From: Bacteroidia bacterium
Lineage (GTDB): Bacteria; Bacteroidota; Bacteroidia; Cytophagales; Cyclobacteriaceae
Direction: 5' to 3'
DNA length: 5,139 bases
NCBI GenBank assembly: GCA_012031955.1
Contig: JAAURZ010000232.1
Span: 1-5,139, forward strand
Below are positions 1-5,139 of this stretch, piece after piece; within the stretch, counting starts at the first letter, position 1, and each line of letters starts with the position of its first letter. Under the pieces are notes generated by a model, which did not search any database, was not told where the DNA came from, and saw nothing but the letters and a program-made list of their open reading frames with translations. A program made the position numbers and the translations under genes.

Positions 1-194
1 CAGCGTTACGCCGTAACCCTTCCATTCTTTGTCCGATATTTTTCCCAGCGCTCGTGGGCGGTTTTACCTGGCTTCGTCTGCTCGCGTTGCCAGGTGCCGA
101 GGAGCCATTGCATGCGCGAAAAATCTTTTCCGGAGGGCTGGGCGCTGGCGGCGAGCGGCAGGCACAGCAGCAAGGTGCATAGTATCGTCTTCAT
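1..194 (-). pseudogene. Secreted DUF6265-like protein, 5' part, frameshifted and cut by window edge
   Basis: I chose the ATG at 192-194 because it opens a clean signal peptide (MKTILCTLLL then CLPLAASAQ, cleavage probably after Ala18 or Gln19). The mature start contains WLLGTWQRE and ERWEK, which resembles the N-terminus of the small exported DUF6265 family, whose function is unknown. As read, the frame ends at a TAA at 6-8 after only 62 residues, far short of the roughly 140-170 expected. One extra A in the A5 run (39-43 on the given strand, T5) would instead continue as EKISDKEWKGYGVTL and stay open to the window edge. That continuation fits the family much better than the in-frame KYRTKNGRVTA. 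I therefore read it as one gene with a 1-base deletion, real or from sequencing. It lies 63 bases downstream of the AraC-type regulator on the same strand and could be its target or operon partner. The family call is from memory of its pattern. Confidence 0.6.
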
Positions 195-257
195 GAGAAA
201 TTGTTTTTCACAAAGAAAAAAAGAGCCGCGGCACATTGTCCTGTAAAAAACCGACAT

Positions 258-1067
258 TCACTTCCGTTTCATAAAAAAGTTGGCGAGCGTTTCCTCATTG
301 AAGTGGTAGCGGCTCGGCTCTTCGCCGGTGAATGCCTTGAAGTCTTTGCTGAAATGAGGCTGGTCATAAAATCCGGCTTCGAGGCTGAGGTCCGTCCACG
401 AAAACCCGGGTGCGTTCACCAGTTGGAAAATGTAACTGAAGCGAATGACGCGCGCATAAAACTTCGGCGACAGCCCCACGTAGCGCCGGAACTGTCGTTC
501 GAGTTGGCGTTCACTTATCGCGTTGGCGTCGCACATTTCTTCCACATTCAAATTGCCGTTGGAGTCGATGATTTGTTTCACCGCCGCATCCACCGCCAGT
601 GGCCGCGACAACAGGCTTCTCGCGGTAAAGAGATGGTCGAGCTGGCCGGCCAGCACAGTTTTGTTGCGACCAAAAATGTAAGATTCAATAGCCGGGTTTA
701 ACATTGCGAAGGCGGCAGGCAGCGTGCCCCTGAAGTTGACAACGCTGTCGGTAATGTCCGACATGGTGCAGTTGAAAAGGTGCGCGATGGCCGTTGGCTG
801 AAGCTTGATGCCCACGATGCCCGATGTGCCCGTGTTGCGCAGGTGGAAGTATCGCGTAAGCTGGCCCGCCAGCAACTCGCGCGTTTGCAGGCTCCATGTG
901 TCGCGCAGTTTTATTTCGTAAGGGTCGCCAAAATGAAAGATGATTTCGGGGTAGCCGTCGGGCACGATCTTCTGCTCCACAGGCGTGGTGCCGTCGTCGT
1001 CGACGAACCAGTAGCACGAAACCAGTTGCCGGGCTTCGGCTTGCGGCAGCAGTTGGGTGAAAGCCAT
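258..1067 (-). CDS. AraC-family transcriptional regulator, DUF6597-like N-terminus
   Basis: Intact 269-residue protein, a normal length for this regulator class, starting at ATG 1065-1067 and ending at TGA 258-260. The N-terminal half (about residues 15-105) carries the pattern of the DUF6597 sensor-like domain: SCYWF at 17-21, VPDGYPEIIFHFG at 35-47 and GIKLQPTAIAHLF at 86-98. The C-terminal part is an AraC-type DNA-binding domain with two helix-turn-helix units. The first is about 172-210 (NLNVEEMCDANAISERQLER), and the second about 222-254, with the usual AGFYDQPHFSKDFKAFTGEEP signature. It should bind DNA in the cytoplasm and respond to an unknown signal through the N-terminal domain. The gene starts 51 bases after the aspartyl protease stop and is followed after 63 bases by the DUF6265-like gene, all on one strand, with no terminator between them. 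Co-transcription is therefore plausible. The ligand and targets cannot be read from the sequence. Confidence 0.9.
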   Translation of the reverse strand: MAFTQLLPQAEARQLVSCYWFVDDDGTTPVEQKIVPDGYPEIIFHFGDPYEIKLRDTWSLQTRELLAGQLTRYFHLRNTGTSGIVGIKLQPTAIAHLFNCTMSDITDSVVNFRGTLPAAFAMLNPAIESYIFGRNKTVLAGQLDHLFTARSLLSRPLAVDAAVKQIIDSNGNLNVEEMCDANAISERQLERQFRRYVGLSPKFYARVIRFSYIFQLVNAPGFSWTDLSLEAGFYDQPHFSKDFKAFTGEEPSRYHFNEETLANFFMKRK

Positions 1068-1118
1068 GCACGAGTATACGCAATTGCGCGCATCCTTCCA
1101 CCCCGGTGCAAGCCAACT

Positions 1119-1577
1119 TTATGATTGCTTTTTCAGGCAGGCGTAGCCCATTACATAATTCAGAATGAATGCGTAGTCCTTCAGCACATCCATGCCCACG
1201 GATGCGTGGTTGTGCCACTCGGATTCAACAATGCCTGTGGGCAGGTTCAGGATTTCATACGTTTCAAGAAGCAGCCGTTGTGAGTTGGCCACTATGCCGT
1301 TGATGTATCCATTAAACCCTCTGCCCAGGGGTTCGTTTTTGCCGGCCAGTGCCAGCGACTTAATGTCCGTTGATTTAAGCAGCAGACCAAGTGTCGAGCC
1401 GGTGTCTACCATGAGCGTCCTTGTGAGGTTGTTCGAGTCGCCAAGTGTGAGTGTGGAGTTGATCATCGGCCTGGCATCGGTAACGGTCATCGGTATCATG
1501 GTAAATCCGGGAGGCACGAAGGCCTTGGCGACAGGTCTGAATGTGATCGACTGGTGAAGTGGGTCTACTTCTATCTG
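1119..1577 (-). CDS. Retropepsin-like aspartyl protease, C-terminal half (second frame of a broken gene)
   Basis: This frame is open from about 1577 to the TAA at 1119-1121 and has no signal peptide of its own. It continues the protein encoded at 1571-2038 in another frame. It begins with QIEVDPLHQSITF, the strand that normally follows the first protease domain. It then has a second catalytic motif, LMVDTGSTLGLLL (Asp at the codon about 38 residues after GTG 1517), and ends in a complete C-terminus, VGMDVLKDYAFILNYV followed by MGYACLKK. The layout, one Asp-Thr-Gly per half, matches the Bacteroidota aspartyl-protease-family proteins in which two clan AA domains sit in one chain. The only in-frame starts near the 5' end are GTG at 1515-1517 and ATG codons further in, all inside the conserved fold, so independent translation of a working protein is unlikely. 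The next gene (AraC type) follows after 51 bases. Confidence 0.75.
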   Translation of the reverse strand, partial: QIEVDPLHQSITFRPVAKAFVPPGFTMIPMTVTDARPMINSTLTLGDSNNLTRTLMVDTGSTLGLLLKSTDIKSLALAGKNEPLGRGFNGYINGIVANSQRLLLETYEILNLPTGIVESEWHNHASVGMDVLKDYAFILNYVMGYACLKKQS

Positions 1578-2038
1578 AAACTGAGAAAATATCGATAGCC
1601 TATAACGCCATGTATATTCGTGAATGAGCTGAAGAGGTTGCGGCTCGGCACCACCACCAGCGGAATGCGCTCGCCGAGCACGGCGCCGATCGATACCGTG
1701 TTGTTAAGCGCCACACTTCCTTCCACGGGGTTGCCGTCGCCCAGGCCCGAAAACTTCACGACCTTGCCTGGCTCGAAGCGGAAGTACTTGTTGAAGCGCC
1801 TCCCAAACAGCACGATGTTTCTGCAACCGGTATCGAGAATGAGATTGAGCTTGAGATCTTTGTTGATCTGAACCGGAAGGATGATCAGGTTTTCAATCGT
1901 CTCGTAACGAAGCGTAAACTCCGTAACGGAGTCGGGCAATGCAAACCCAACACGGTCGGCGGGCGTGATGGAGGCGTTGGTGTGCAAATGATAAGACAGC
2001 AGGCTAGGGAGGAGAAGGACAAAGAAAAAATTTTTCAT
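1571..2038 (-). CDS. Retropepsin-like aspartyl protease, exported, N-terminal half (broken gene)
   Basis: The ATG at 2036-2038 opens a signal peptide (MKNFFFVLLLPSLLSYHLHT, cleavage probably near residue 22). After it come ENLIILPVQINKDLKLN and the active-site strand LILDTGCRNIVLF with Asp69-Thr70-Gly71, then a Gly-rich flap (FSGLGDGNPV) and HGVIGYRYFLSF. This is the first of two pepsin-like half-domains. The frame hits TAG at 1571-1573 just where the family continues with a hydrophobic residue and QID or QIE. That continuation is present one base out of phase (CAG ATA GAA GTA from 1577), so the full product would be about 306 residues, exported to the periplasm or cell surface. The break lies in the string CTCAGTTTCAGATAG, where TCAG occurs twice, which could favour slippage. 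Compared with the family pattern as I recall it, one or two residues may also be missing there. The substrate is unknown. Confidence 0.78.
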   Translation of the reverse strand: MKNFFFVLLLPSLLSYHLHTNASITPADRVGFALPDSVTEFTLRYETIENLIILPVQINKDLKLNLILDTGCRNIVLFGRRFNKYFRFEPGKVVKFSGLGDGNPVEGSVALNNTVSIGAVLGERIPLVVVPSRNLFSSFTNIHGVIGYRYFLSFR

Positions 2039-2042
2039 GGCT

Positions 2043-2068
2043 AGGTAGATTTATCATGAAATCTACCT
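2043..2068 (-). promoter_or_regulatory. 10-bp perfect hairpin in aspartyl protease leader
   Basis: AGGTAGATTT and its exact reverse complement AAATCTACCT flank a 6-base loop, ending 4 bases upstream of the aspartyl protease ATG (2036-2038). In the mRNA it would cover the ribosome-binding region. It could modulate translation, or on DNA act as a symmetrical protein-binding site. There is no T-run after it, so it does not look like a terminator. The function is not shown by sequence alone. Confidence 0.5.
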
Positions 2069-2079
2069 TAACCCTTATG

Positions 2080-2093
2080 GCGGCGACAGCCGC
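2080..2093 (-). other. Small GC hairpin in aspartyl protease leader
   Basis: A 5-bp GC stem (GCGGC/GCCGC) with a 4-base loop lies 12 bases further upstream than the 10-bp hairpin. Together the two would fold most of the proximal leader. It is short enough to occur by chance. Confidence 0.3.
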
Positions 2094-2234
2094 AAGCAGC
2101 CTGATATTGAAGGGTGATAGGAAACGCGTTTGCGTGTGAATGGACCACAGTTACACACGAAATCGGTAATTGGTTCGGTAAAATGTTGTCATGGCAATAC
2201 CCTTAGCTGTGGTATTTTCGACTTGATGCACAAG

Positions 2235-2272
2235 AAAAAAGGTGCTGAAATCTTTTTTCAGCACCTTTTTTT
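2235..2272 (-). terminator. Rho-independent terminator downstream of the subtilase
   Basis: A 16-bp nearly perfect stem: core GGTGCTGAAA (2241-2250) pairs with TTTCAGCACC (2256-2265) around a 5-base loop, extended by an A6 run (2235-2240) pairing with a T7 run (2266-2272). Read on the minus strand it gives a stem followed by a T-run 27 bases after the subtilase stop, so it should end that transcript. The symmetrical A and T tracts would let it work in both directions. Confidence 0.9.
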
Positions 2273-2298
2273 CCCGAAAGCGAACGAAATGTGTTCGA

Positions 2299-3951
2299 TT
2301 ACTTCTCCGGATTCTGTCCGCTCATGCTCATGGCGAGCTTCACGGCTTCATAAGCGTTCACCAAACCGCCGGTGATGGAGATTTTTGAAAGGTCGGTGAG
2401 CTCGTCGCTGCCTGGTTTTATCACTTTCAGTCCGTCGAACTTGCGCGTGGAGGCGCGCAGTATTTCCTTCACCTGGGCGGCAGTGAGCGTCGGAAAATAT
2501 TCCATCAGCATCGCAGCCACGCCGGCCGTCACCGGGCTTGCCATGCTGGTGCCGCTGTTGTCTTCGTACAAGTTGCCGGGCACCGACGAATAGATTTCAT
2601 GACCTGGTGAGAAAAAGTCGACGGTCTTTTTTCCATAGTTCGAGAATGATGCAACAAACTCTTCGTTGCTGCCCCATGCCGACGCGCCTATCTCAATCCA
2701 GGTTTTGGCTTCTTTGCCGTCGGCATATAACCGCGAAGGGTAGTTGTTGCCGTCGTCGTTGTTGGAGCCGTCGTTGCCGGCCGCGTGCACCAACAGCACC
2801 CCTTTCGTTTCGGCATACTTCACGGCTTTGTCGACAGCCTCTTTTTGTGGCGAGTAGTCTTTGCCAAAACTCATGTTGATGATGCGCGCCCCGTTGTCGA
2901 CAGCATAGTAGATGGCGTTGGCCACGTCTTTGTCGCGCTCGTCGCCATCGGGCACTGCGCGCACTACCATAATGCGAACGTTGTCGGCTACGCCTTTCAT
3001 GCCGATGTCATTTGTGCGGTTGGCGGCGATGATGCCCGCCACGTGCGTGCCATGCGAAGGGTCGGGGCCGATCACGTCGTTGTTGCCATAGTTTCGTTGC
3101 GAGAGGTCGCTGTAGTTGTCGCCCACGATGGAGCGCGGATCGAAGTCGGTGTTATATCCATACTTCGCCTGCTTGCCGTAGTAGTCGACGGCCTCCTTCA
3201 GTTCGCTCAGCACTTCATCCACGTCGGCATCTTCGCCCACGTTTTGAAAGATGTAGATCACCGCGCTTTTGGCCATGCTGATCACCTGGTCGTTGGACTT
3301 AAGCTGCTCCACCATTTCCTTGGTCAGCTTGGGCACGCCGAGAATTTTCTTGAGCGTATCGTTGCCTACGGAGATGTTTTCATAAAAGGTGTTATACAAC
3401 TTGTACTGCTGCTGTGCCTCCTGCGCTTTTTCTTCAAAAGCCTTTTCGACTTTCTTCCAGTAAGCAAATTCTTCCTTTTGTTTTTTGCCCACCTTCGACT
3501 CTTCCATGCTTCCGTACTTGGGTTTCAGCCGCACATATTCGCGCGTAAGCTCATAGGTGTCCTGGTCTACGTTGCCGTTTTTTCCGCCGATGAAACTCCA
3601 GCCGTGTACGTCGTCCACATAGCCGTTCTTATCGTCGTCGATGCCGTTGCCGGGAATTTCATCTTCGTTCGTCCATATAATGTCTTTCAGGTCTTCATGG
3701 TTGATGTCGATGCCCGAATCGATGACGGCCACAAGCACGGTTTTAGAGGGCTTGCCTTTGAGCAGTGTTTGATAAGTCTTTTCGGCGCTCACGCCATGAA
3801 CATGGTCGTCGGCAGGGTCCAGAAGTTGCCAATCTTTGGGGTGCGTGTGCGTTGTATCCTGAATTTGTAAAACTTTGGCATTGGCGAATCCCGTGGCCAT
3901 CAAAAATAGCATGACCAATAGCGCGGGCAGTAGTTTGGGCTTATTTATCAT
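2299..3951 (-). CDS. Secreted subtilisin-like serine peptidase (S8 family)
   Basis: Intact 550-residue protein. I chose the ATG at 3949-3951, which begins MINKPKLLPALLVMLFLMAT and gives a standard signal peptide cleaved near Ala23-Ala25. An in-frame ATG 15 codons upstream (3996) would bury it behind a polar extension. The catalytic triad is complete: Asp78 in VAVIDSGID, His300 in SHGTHVAGI and Ser469 in SGTSMASP, with oxyanion-hole Asn393 in HAAGND. After Asp78 comes NGIDDDKNGYVDD (about 102-114), an acidic loop likely to bind calcium. Asp and His are 222 residues apart, against 32 in subtilisin BPN'. The insert (about 125-285) is Lys/Glu-rich, with a probable helical stretch near 150-185. 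This layout is familiar in Bacteroidota S8 peptidases. There is no clear I9 propeptide and no type IX sorting domain; the chain ends 15-20 residues after the last helix. It probably acts in the periplasm or outside the cell. It is monocistronic, with its own leader and terminator. Confidence 0.95.
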   Translation of the reverse strand: MINKPKLLPALLVMLFLMATGFANAKVLQIQDTTHTHPKDWQLLDPADDHVHGVSAEKTYQTLLKGKPSKTVLVAVIDSGIDINHEDLKDIIWTNEDEIPGNGIDDDKNGYVDDVHGWSFIGGKNGNVDQDTYELTREYVRLKPKYGSMEESKVGKKQKEEFAYWKKVEKAFEEKAQEAQQQYKLYNTFYENISVGNDTLKKILGVPKLTKEMVEQLKSNDQVISMAKSAVIYIFQNVGEDADVDEVLSELKEAVDYYGKQAKYGYNTDFDPRSIVGDNYSDLSQRNYGNNDVIGPDPSHGTHVAGIIAANRTNDIGMKGVADNVRIMVVRAVPDGDERDKDVANAIYYAVDNGARIINMSFGKDYSPQKEAVDKAVKYAETKGVLLVHAAGNDGSNNDDGNNYPSRLYADGKEAKTWIEIGASAWGSNEEFVASFSNYGKKTVDFFSPGHEIYSSVPGNLYEDNSGTSMASPVTAGVAAMLMEYFPTLTAAQVKEILRASTRKFDGLKVIKPGSDELTDLSKISITGGLVNAYEAVKLAMSMSGQNPEK

Positions 3952-3989
3952 ATCGTGTTGATTTTCAATGTTAAAGAGAGACGAAAAGT

Positions 3990-4011
3990 CCTTCAAACGA
4001 GCGAATGAAGG
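3990..4011 (-). other. Hairpin in subtilase 5' leader
   Basis: CCTTCA and TGAAGG form a 6-bp stem around a 10-base loop, 39-60 bases upstream of the subtilase start. It would lie inside the leader if transcription begins near 4028. It is modest in size and may be chance. Confidence 0.3.
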
Positions 4012-4034
4012 CGTTTTTGTCTCCTAATATCTTA

Positions 4035-4042
4035 CAAAAATA
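4035..4042 (-). promoter_or_regulatory. Possible Bacteroidota -7 promoter element for the subtilase
   Basis: On the minus strand this reads TATTTTTG, matching the Bacteroidota -7 consensus TAnnTTTG. Transcription would start near 4028, giving a leader of about 75 bases before the subtilase ATG. A matching -33 TTG at the usual spacing is not evident, which lowers confidence. Confidence 0.4.
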
Positions 4043-4374
4043 CATCAAAACTTACTCTCTGCCTACGCCAGTCTAACCAATGGGCGCCAGCCCGGGTTCT
4101 TGGATATTTGTAAACACAACCACTGAGAGCATGATTTTGATAGTGTTTACGGCGATTATTTTGTTTTACGGAGTCTTTTTTGGCGCCGTATCCAGAATGC
4201 ACGGTTTGATGGGAAGGAGCCATTGACCTTCGGGTACCTGATTCGAGCAGACTTGTGGATTAGAACCAACCCCACAATATTCTACTCCCAATTCTGAGTA
4301 TTAGGCACCCGAGGGTTACCTTTTCGGTTTCCAGGCAAAAAATAAGTATTTTTATTTCCTGATTCCGAAATCCT
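4043..4374. other. Intergenic region between divergent genes, with nested inverted repeats
   Basis: I see no gene here: the ORFs are short and lack coding character. It contains two nested inverted repeats: GGCGCCA (4083-4089) with TGGCGCC (4181-4187), and GTAAACAC (4110-4117) with GTGTTTAC (4143-4150). There is also a 6-bp hairpin, TTGTGG/CCACAA (4253-4277). The A/T-rich stretch 4336-4358 before the WD40 gene is the likeliest place for its promoter, but no clear TAnnTTTG box is present. Confidence 0.4.
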
Positions 4375-4803
4375 ATGGTTATTAAACGGCTCAATTACAG
4401 CCTCTCCCTTGCATGGGTTCTGGCGACCTCCCTGGTGATGGCGCAAGCACCGCGGATCATGATCAATCCGATGGGGCATTCGGGCAAAGTACACAACCTG
4501 CTGTTCACCCCCGACGGACACAAAATCATTTCTATTTCTGAAGACAAGACCATCCGGCTTTGGAGCGCCGAGTCGGGCGAAATGCTGCGCAAGTTTGAAT
4601 CTCAAATCGGCGATGGCTGGGAGGGCATGCTGTACGCATCGGCCATTTCACCCTCCGGAAAATACCTGGCCGTGGCCGGCTACCCGCTCTACTTGATGCT
4701 GGTGGGACGCTCCGAGTTCGCCCAGAGCTGGCTGCCCTTCGGCGTGTTGATGGCCGGCATGTGGCTCGTCGGCGAAGACATCAGGGCGACGTACTCTGAT
4801 TGA
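4375..4803 (+). CDS. Exported WD40-repeat protein, truncated and fused to an unrelated tail
   Basis: The ATG at 4375 opens a signal peptide (about residues 1-25, ending SLVMAQA). Residues 34-70 form one WD40 repeat (GHSGKVHNLLFTPDG, then SEDKTIRLWSAESGEML), and a second begins with SAISPSGKYLAVAG (89-102). WD40 propellers usually need about seven repeats, so most of the protein is missing. After residue 104 the frame runs without a stop into 38 residues unlike WD40, with a hydrophobic stretch (WLPFGVLMAGMWLVGEDI) that looks like the C-terminus of a membrane protein. By hand count, G or C at codon position three is 72 of 104 in the first part and 34 of 38 in the tail. Neither other forward frame past 4687 restores WD40 sequence, so a simple frameshift does not explain it. 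I read this as a junction near 4687: a natural recombination or an assembly misjoin. The start and WD40 part are well supported; the protein as a whole is doubtful. Confidence 0.65.
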   Translation: MVIKRLNYSLSLAWVLATSLVMAQAPRIMINPMGHSGKVHNLLFTPDGHKIISISEDKTIRLWSAESGEMLRKFESQIGDGWEGMLYASAISPSGKYLAVAGYPLYLMLVGRSEFAQSWLPFGVLMAGMWLVGEDIRATYSD

Positions 4804-5139
4804 GAATATTCCCCAGTGAGAAACAGGACCCCGCCCACGTGGCGGGGTTTTTTTCTCGCCACTCGCGGTTTAATCGCCGTTTTCGCAATCCGTTCATCGA
4901 ATCGGTACGCTAATGCGTACGGGGTGCGCAGTTTTGCGTGTCCATTCAGCGTGCACCAGGAATGCTGGAAACGATGTTCCGCCAGCGAAACTTCCAGCTG
5001 TCTTGAGAAGAACACTTCGCTCTGGTTCTTCTGAAACAACTTTTGCAGTTCCGCACGTGCGTCAAGTTCCCGCGGATCTGGGGGGACGTGTTTCGCTTGG
5101 CTCGGTCATCTCCCTCGTACAATCCTCGTAGCCCACCTG
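4689..5139 (-). CDS. Unidentified partial minus-strand ORF at the window edge, possibly frameshifted
   Basis: From the window edge leftward, one minus frame reads GYEDCTREMTEPSETRPP and would then stop. Shifting by one base at the C6 run (5080-5085) continues as DPRELDARAELQKLFQKNQS and EVFFSRQLEV. The charged, helix-like wording and the homopolymer at the shift suggest one real gene with a C5/C6 indel. An ATG at 5107-5109 (MTEPSE) with GGGAG directly before it could be a start, or internal. After about 4970 the frame stays open to a TAG at 4689-4691 but runs through the terminator hairpin and opposite the WD40 fusion tail, so the left part is probably not coding. I cannot name a family. The forward frames here look no better. 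If it is real, it converges on the rightward fused ORF. Confidence 0.25.
4829..4854 (+). terminator. Rho-independent terminator after the fused ORF
   Basis: CCCCGCC (4829-4835), a 5-base loop and GGCGGGG (4841-4847) form a perfect 7-bp GC stem, followed directly by T7 (4848-4854). It starts 25 bases after the TGA at 4801-4803, as expected for the end of a rightward transcript. This supports the idea that the 38-residue tail is the true 3' end of some gene. Its GC-rich form differs from the A/T-flanked terminator at 2235-2272. Confidence 0.9.

Noticed and set aside
201..1218. Open frames opposite or overlapping the AraC-type gene (plus 201-701, plus 780-1124, minus 685-1218)
   Set aside because: They overlap a well-supported regulator and their translations show no family pattern.
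2130..2375. Plus-strand ORF across the intergenic region and terminator
   Set aside because: It runs through the terminator hairpin and into the antisense of the subtilase C-terminus.
2785..3870. A 361-codon open frame on the plus strand opposite the subtilase
   Set aside because: It lies wholly antisense to an intact gene with a full catalytic triad, and its translation is rich in Val, His, Phe and Ala runs with no recognisable domain. It is a shadow of the subtilase codon bias.
3952..3996. Upstream ATG at 3996 as the subtilase start
   Set aside because: It would put 15 polar residues ahead of a standard signal peptide. The ATG at 3951 begins directly with Met-Ile-Asn-Lys and the hydrophobic core.
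4043..4374. Possible tRNA, CRISPR repeat or insertion-sequence end in the long intergenic region
   Set aside because: There is no cloverleaf with a T-loop motif, no repeated spacer-like units, and no terminal inverted repeats with a transposase.
4282..4605. Minus-strand ORF over the WD40 start
   Set aside because: It is antisense to the signal peptide and WD40 repeat of the rightward gene and has no coding character.

Overview
The window looks like a chromosomal stretch from a Bacteroidota member, probably of the Cytophagales/Chitinophagales type. The evidence is a large Asp-His-Ser subtilase of the lysine/glutamate-rich kind common in that phylum, a two-domain retropepsin-like aspartyl protease, an AraC-type regulator with a DUF6597-like N-terminus, a small exported DUF6265-like protein, and starts without clear Shine-Dalgarno sequences. 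These assignments come from reading the translations, not from a database search.

Layout. Positions 1-2038 hold three genes that all read leftward and may form one transcript: an exported aspartyl protease (broken into two frames), an AraC-family regulator, and the 5' part of a secreted DUF6265-like gene cut by the window edge and also out of frame near it. Positions 2039-2298 are a leader with two small hairpins plus a strong bidirectional-looking terminator. Positions 2299-3951 are an intact secreted subtilase (550 aa), also leftward. Positions 3952-4374 are a divergent intergenic region with a possible Bacteroidota-type promoter for the subtilase, a leader hairpin and two nested inverted repeats. 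From 4375 a rightward gene begins as an exported WD40-repeat protein but stops looking like one after about residue 104. It continues in frame into a hydrophobic 38-residue tail with a different codon bias and ends just before a textbook terminator (4829-4854). The last ~280 bases have weak coding signs on the minus strand, but no gene can be named.

Working together: the exported proteases, the exported WD40 protein and the small secreted protein are all envelope or periplasmic products, but nothing in the sequence ties them into one pathway. I see no convincing new system, phage, insertion sequence, CRISPR array or RNA gene.

The most notable feature is damage. There are reading-frame breaks in the DUF6265-like gene (A5 run at 39-43), the aspartyl protease (about 1573-1583) and possibly the 3'-terminal minus-strand ORF (C6 run at 5080-5085), and a chimeric WD40 gene. 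Together these suggest either uncorrected long-read indels plus a misjoined contig, or real gene decay plus a recombination junction near 4687. The sequence alone cannot separate these.
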